A stretch of 64,000 nt of DNA from Psychroflexus planctonicus (GTDB lineage Bacteria; Bacteroidota; Bacteroidia; Flavobacteriales; Flavobacteriaceae), in the NCBI RefSeq assembly GCF_014640195.1, contig NZ_BMGM01000001.1, positions 394,112 to 458,111 on the forward strand, written 5' to 3'. The position numbers and the translations under genes were made by a program. This document shows positions 62,699-64,000 of this stretch, piece after piece; within the stretch, counting starts at the first letter, position 1, and each line of letters starts with the position of its first letter. Below the pieces are notes generated by a model. The model was not told the origin of the DNA, did not search any database, and saw only the letters and a program-made list of their open reading frames with translations.

Positions 62699-62887
62699 GA
62701 TACTGCGATGTAATAAAAACAAATTAAAGCTTAAAACTAACAAATCAAAATCTTACATGCTATGATATACAATGAAATCTAATTGCATAGTTTAAATGAA
62801 TTGCCATATAGATATTACATAGACAGAAACACCCATTTCTTTAAAAAACCTTATATTCAGTTAGTTACATAAGTTAAATTTTCAATT

Positions 62888-62912
62888 TGTCTATACAATA
62901 TCTATATAGACT
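62888..62912. promoter_or_regulatory. Inverted repeat TGTCTATA-N9-TATAGACT
   Basis: Arms of 7 perfect bases (GTCTATA/TATAGAC) with 9 between. The same words occur at 42078, 42089 and 42180 after the paralogous regulator gene, and a tighter TGTCTA-TT-TAGACA at 56173. Candidate operator of the TPR-HTH regulators. Confidence 0.5.
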
Positions 62913-63153
62913 ATCTCCTATTAACCAATTATATGATGTAAAATTGTTCTCAATAGAAGACAAAAAAATAAGAAACCCTTTATTTTTTTGCACCTATCCG
63001 CTCTAGGTGAGTGAAATCAAGAAAATAATGCTGCCTTATTGTTCCGTGAAATACGAAGTTAATTTATACGGGATAGGGTCGGGATGAAACTGATTTTCAG
63101 TAAATAAATTTTCGTCATGTACTAAAAAAATTAACCTAAAAAATCAATATCAA

Positions 63154-63762
63154 ATGAAAATAAAACGATTAAAAAACAGCACTATTTCGAAGGAAGTATC
63201 AAAAGGCCTGTTAGCTTTATCATGTATTGCTTTATTTGGCTTTAACAACTCCTATGCTCAAATAGGCATAGGAACAACATCACCTGATGATTCAGCTATT
63301 TTAGAATTGCAAAGTTCGAACAGTGGTTTTTTACCACCGCGCTTAACGAATGAGCAAAGAGACTTGTTAACTACCCCTGCAAATGGTTTAATGATTTATA
63401 ATTACAGCTCGCAATGTGTTCAAGTTTTTAACGCACTACATTGGTTTGATTTATGCACCAAAGAAGAAATTATAAAACCGCTATTCGCAGAAGTAAATGA
63501 AAATGGAACAATCAATTTACAAGCTCCTGAAGGTTATGTTTTTAATGAAGTTTCATTTGCGAGTTACGGAACTCCAACAGGAAGCAACGGTGATTATCAA
63601 CTAGGTTCTTGTCATGCAGCTAATTCCGAGAGCATAGTTGAAAATCTTGCTTTAGGTAATAATTCATTTTCGATAAGCGCAAGCAATGGCGTTTTTGGTG
63701 ATCCGTGCGGAGGTGTGGTTAAAAAACTCTTCCTAGCTATTAGTTATGCTAAATTGTTGTAG
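63154..63762 (+). CDS. Secreted SUEL-type (galactose/rhamnose-binding) lectin with shared GIGTT module
   Basis: 202 residues: a long signal peptide (cut near SYAQ), the module IGIGTTSPDDSAILELQSSN ... GFLPPRLTNEQRD, then a domain of about 85 residues with the pattern of the sea-urchin-egg-lectin family: VSFASYGTPTG, LGSCHAANSES, NSFSISASNGVFGDPC, KKLFLAISY. FGDPC and the two cysteines are kept; the last cysteine is replaced (YAKLL). It probably binds galactose or rhamnose at the cell surface (family inference). Confidence 0.75.
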   Translation: MKIKRLKNSTISKEVSKGLLALSCIALFGFNNSYAQIGIGTTSPDDSAILELQSSNSGFLPPRLTNEQRDLLTTPANGLMIYNYSSQCVQVFNALHWFDLCTKEEIIKPLFAEVNENGTINLQAPEGYVFNEVSFASYGTPTGSNGDYQLGSCHAANSESIVENLALGNNSFSISASNGVFGDPCGGVVKKLFLAISYAKLL

Positions 63763-63854
63763 TCTGCTCAAATAAAGTCGTTAAGTTGATGTCACAAGTT
63801 AAAGAAGAAAAAATGAATATAAAATTTAGTGTTAAACGAATAAATAGAAATAAA

Positions 63855-64000
63855 ATGAACAAAACAATTACCCTTATCCTATTGAATATTTTCTTAGGGG
63901 TATCTAGTATGAACTCTCAAATAGGCATAGGAACAACATCACCTGATGATTCAGCGATTTTAGAAGTAGAAACAAACAACAAAGGCTTTTTACCACCGCG
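63855..64000 (+). CDS. Secreted protein with shared GIGTT module, cut by the right edge
   Basis: 48 codons visible from the ATG at 63855; in-frame ATGs at 63813 and 63789 are possible. Signal peptide (cut near MNSQ) and then IGIGTTSPDDSAILEVETNN and GFLPPR. The DNA at the module is nearly identical to that of the gene at 63154. The C-terminal domain is outside the window. Confidence 0.8.
   Translation, partial: MNKTITLILLNIFLGVSSMNSQIGIGTTSPDDSAILEVETNNKGFLPP

Larger units (their letters stand above)
62510..63153. other. 644-base intergenic region with operator-like inverted repeat
   Basis: Besides the terminator at 62665 and the GTCTATA dyad at 62888, it holds a GC-richer patch (62990-63100) with small stems (ACCTA/TAGGT; CCGT/ACGG) that could be a structured leader for the gene at 63154. 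No ORF supported and no riboswitch class recognised. Confidence 0.5.

Noticed and set aside
62990..63105. Riboswitch or structured RNA before the SUEL lectin gene
   Set aside because: Only short stems could be found and no known class consensus was recognised; kept as a note in the intergenic entry.

Overview
The window reads as chromosomal DNA of a marine-type member of the Flavobacteriaceae (Bacteroidota). The evidence is: AT-rich coding, near absence of Shine-Dalgarno sites, perfect TTTG-N19/20-TAnnTTTG promoters, type IX secretion (T9SS) type A and type B C-terminal signals, a 30S protein S16 with a long Ala/Glu tail, and gene orders usual in that family. The genus cannot be set from the sequence.

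Layout. 1-5411 (minus): cell-shape operon mreB-mreC-mreD-mrdA (mrdA runs off the left edge), preceded by purH. 5725-16355 (plus): a sigma-54 response regulator, then a complete Kdp potassium pump operon (a 30-residue membrane peptide, kdpF, kdpA, kdpB, kdpC, an outer-membrane porin, an NTF2-like protein, a KdpD N-terminal sensor protein, and a separate histidine kinase). KdpD is split in two and the usual OmpR-type KdpE is replaced by an NtrC-type regulator; a sigma-54-like promoter lies directly before the operon. 16423-20822 (minus): peptide ABC ATPase, 3'-5' exonuclease, serine hydrolase, SCO protein. 20972-25014 (minus): an aromatic amino acid operon (prephenate dehydratase, aminotransferase, prephenate dehydrogenase, DAHP synthase-chorismate mutase) preceded by a 22-codon leader peptide with nine aromatic codons and a terminator, a textbook-style attenuator. 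25270-26388: rpsP-rimM. 26531-33146: lipoprotein, pirin, a T9SS type B protein, a HigBA-like toxin-antitoxin pair between 160-bp direct repeats, cupin, Gre-type factor, a helical protein. 33167-39500: a phosphorelay cluster (hybrid kinase, FIST sensor, sigma-54 regulator), a divergent degenerate receiver, and a small membrane peptide; two identical-arm dyads (ATTCTA-N5-TAGAAT) link them.

40049-64000 (plus) is an accessory surface-protein island. Two paralogous TPR/membrane/HTH regulators (40049 and 60689) lie near its two ends. Between and after them are a 1779-residue adhesin with eight 240-bp repeats and a C-type lectin domain, a 1273-residue mosaic GLUG/propeller adhesin, decayed adhesin ends, and a series of proteins that share one N-terminal module (VGIGTT.PD.SA...GFLPPRLT) but carry different C-terminal domains (FISUMP twice, DUF1566 twice, a SUEL-type galactose/rhamnose-binding lectin, and one cut by the right edge).

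The most unusual element is a cassette repeated three times (48161, 53181, 60243): a 69-residue secreted protein ending in VPEAPIN + membrane helix + KKIK, which looks like an exosortase-type (PID-CTERM-like) sorting signal, followed 4 bases later by a 41-50-residue membrane protein. Each pair follows a T9SS C-terminal domain, intact or decayed. Motifs of the form TATAGACA/TGTCTATA recur in the gaps after both TPR-HTH genes and are candidate operators. All functional links in this island are inference from layout.
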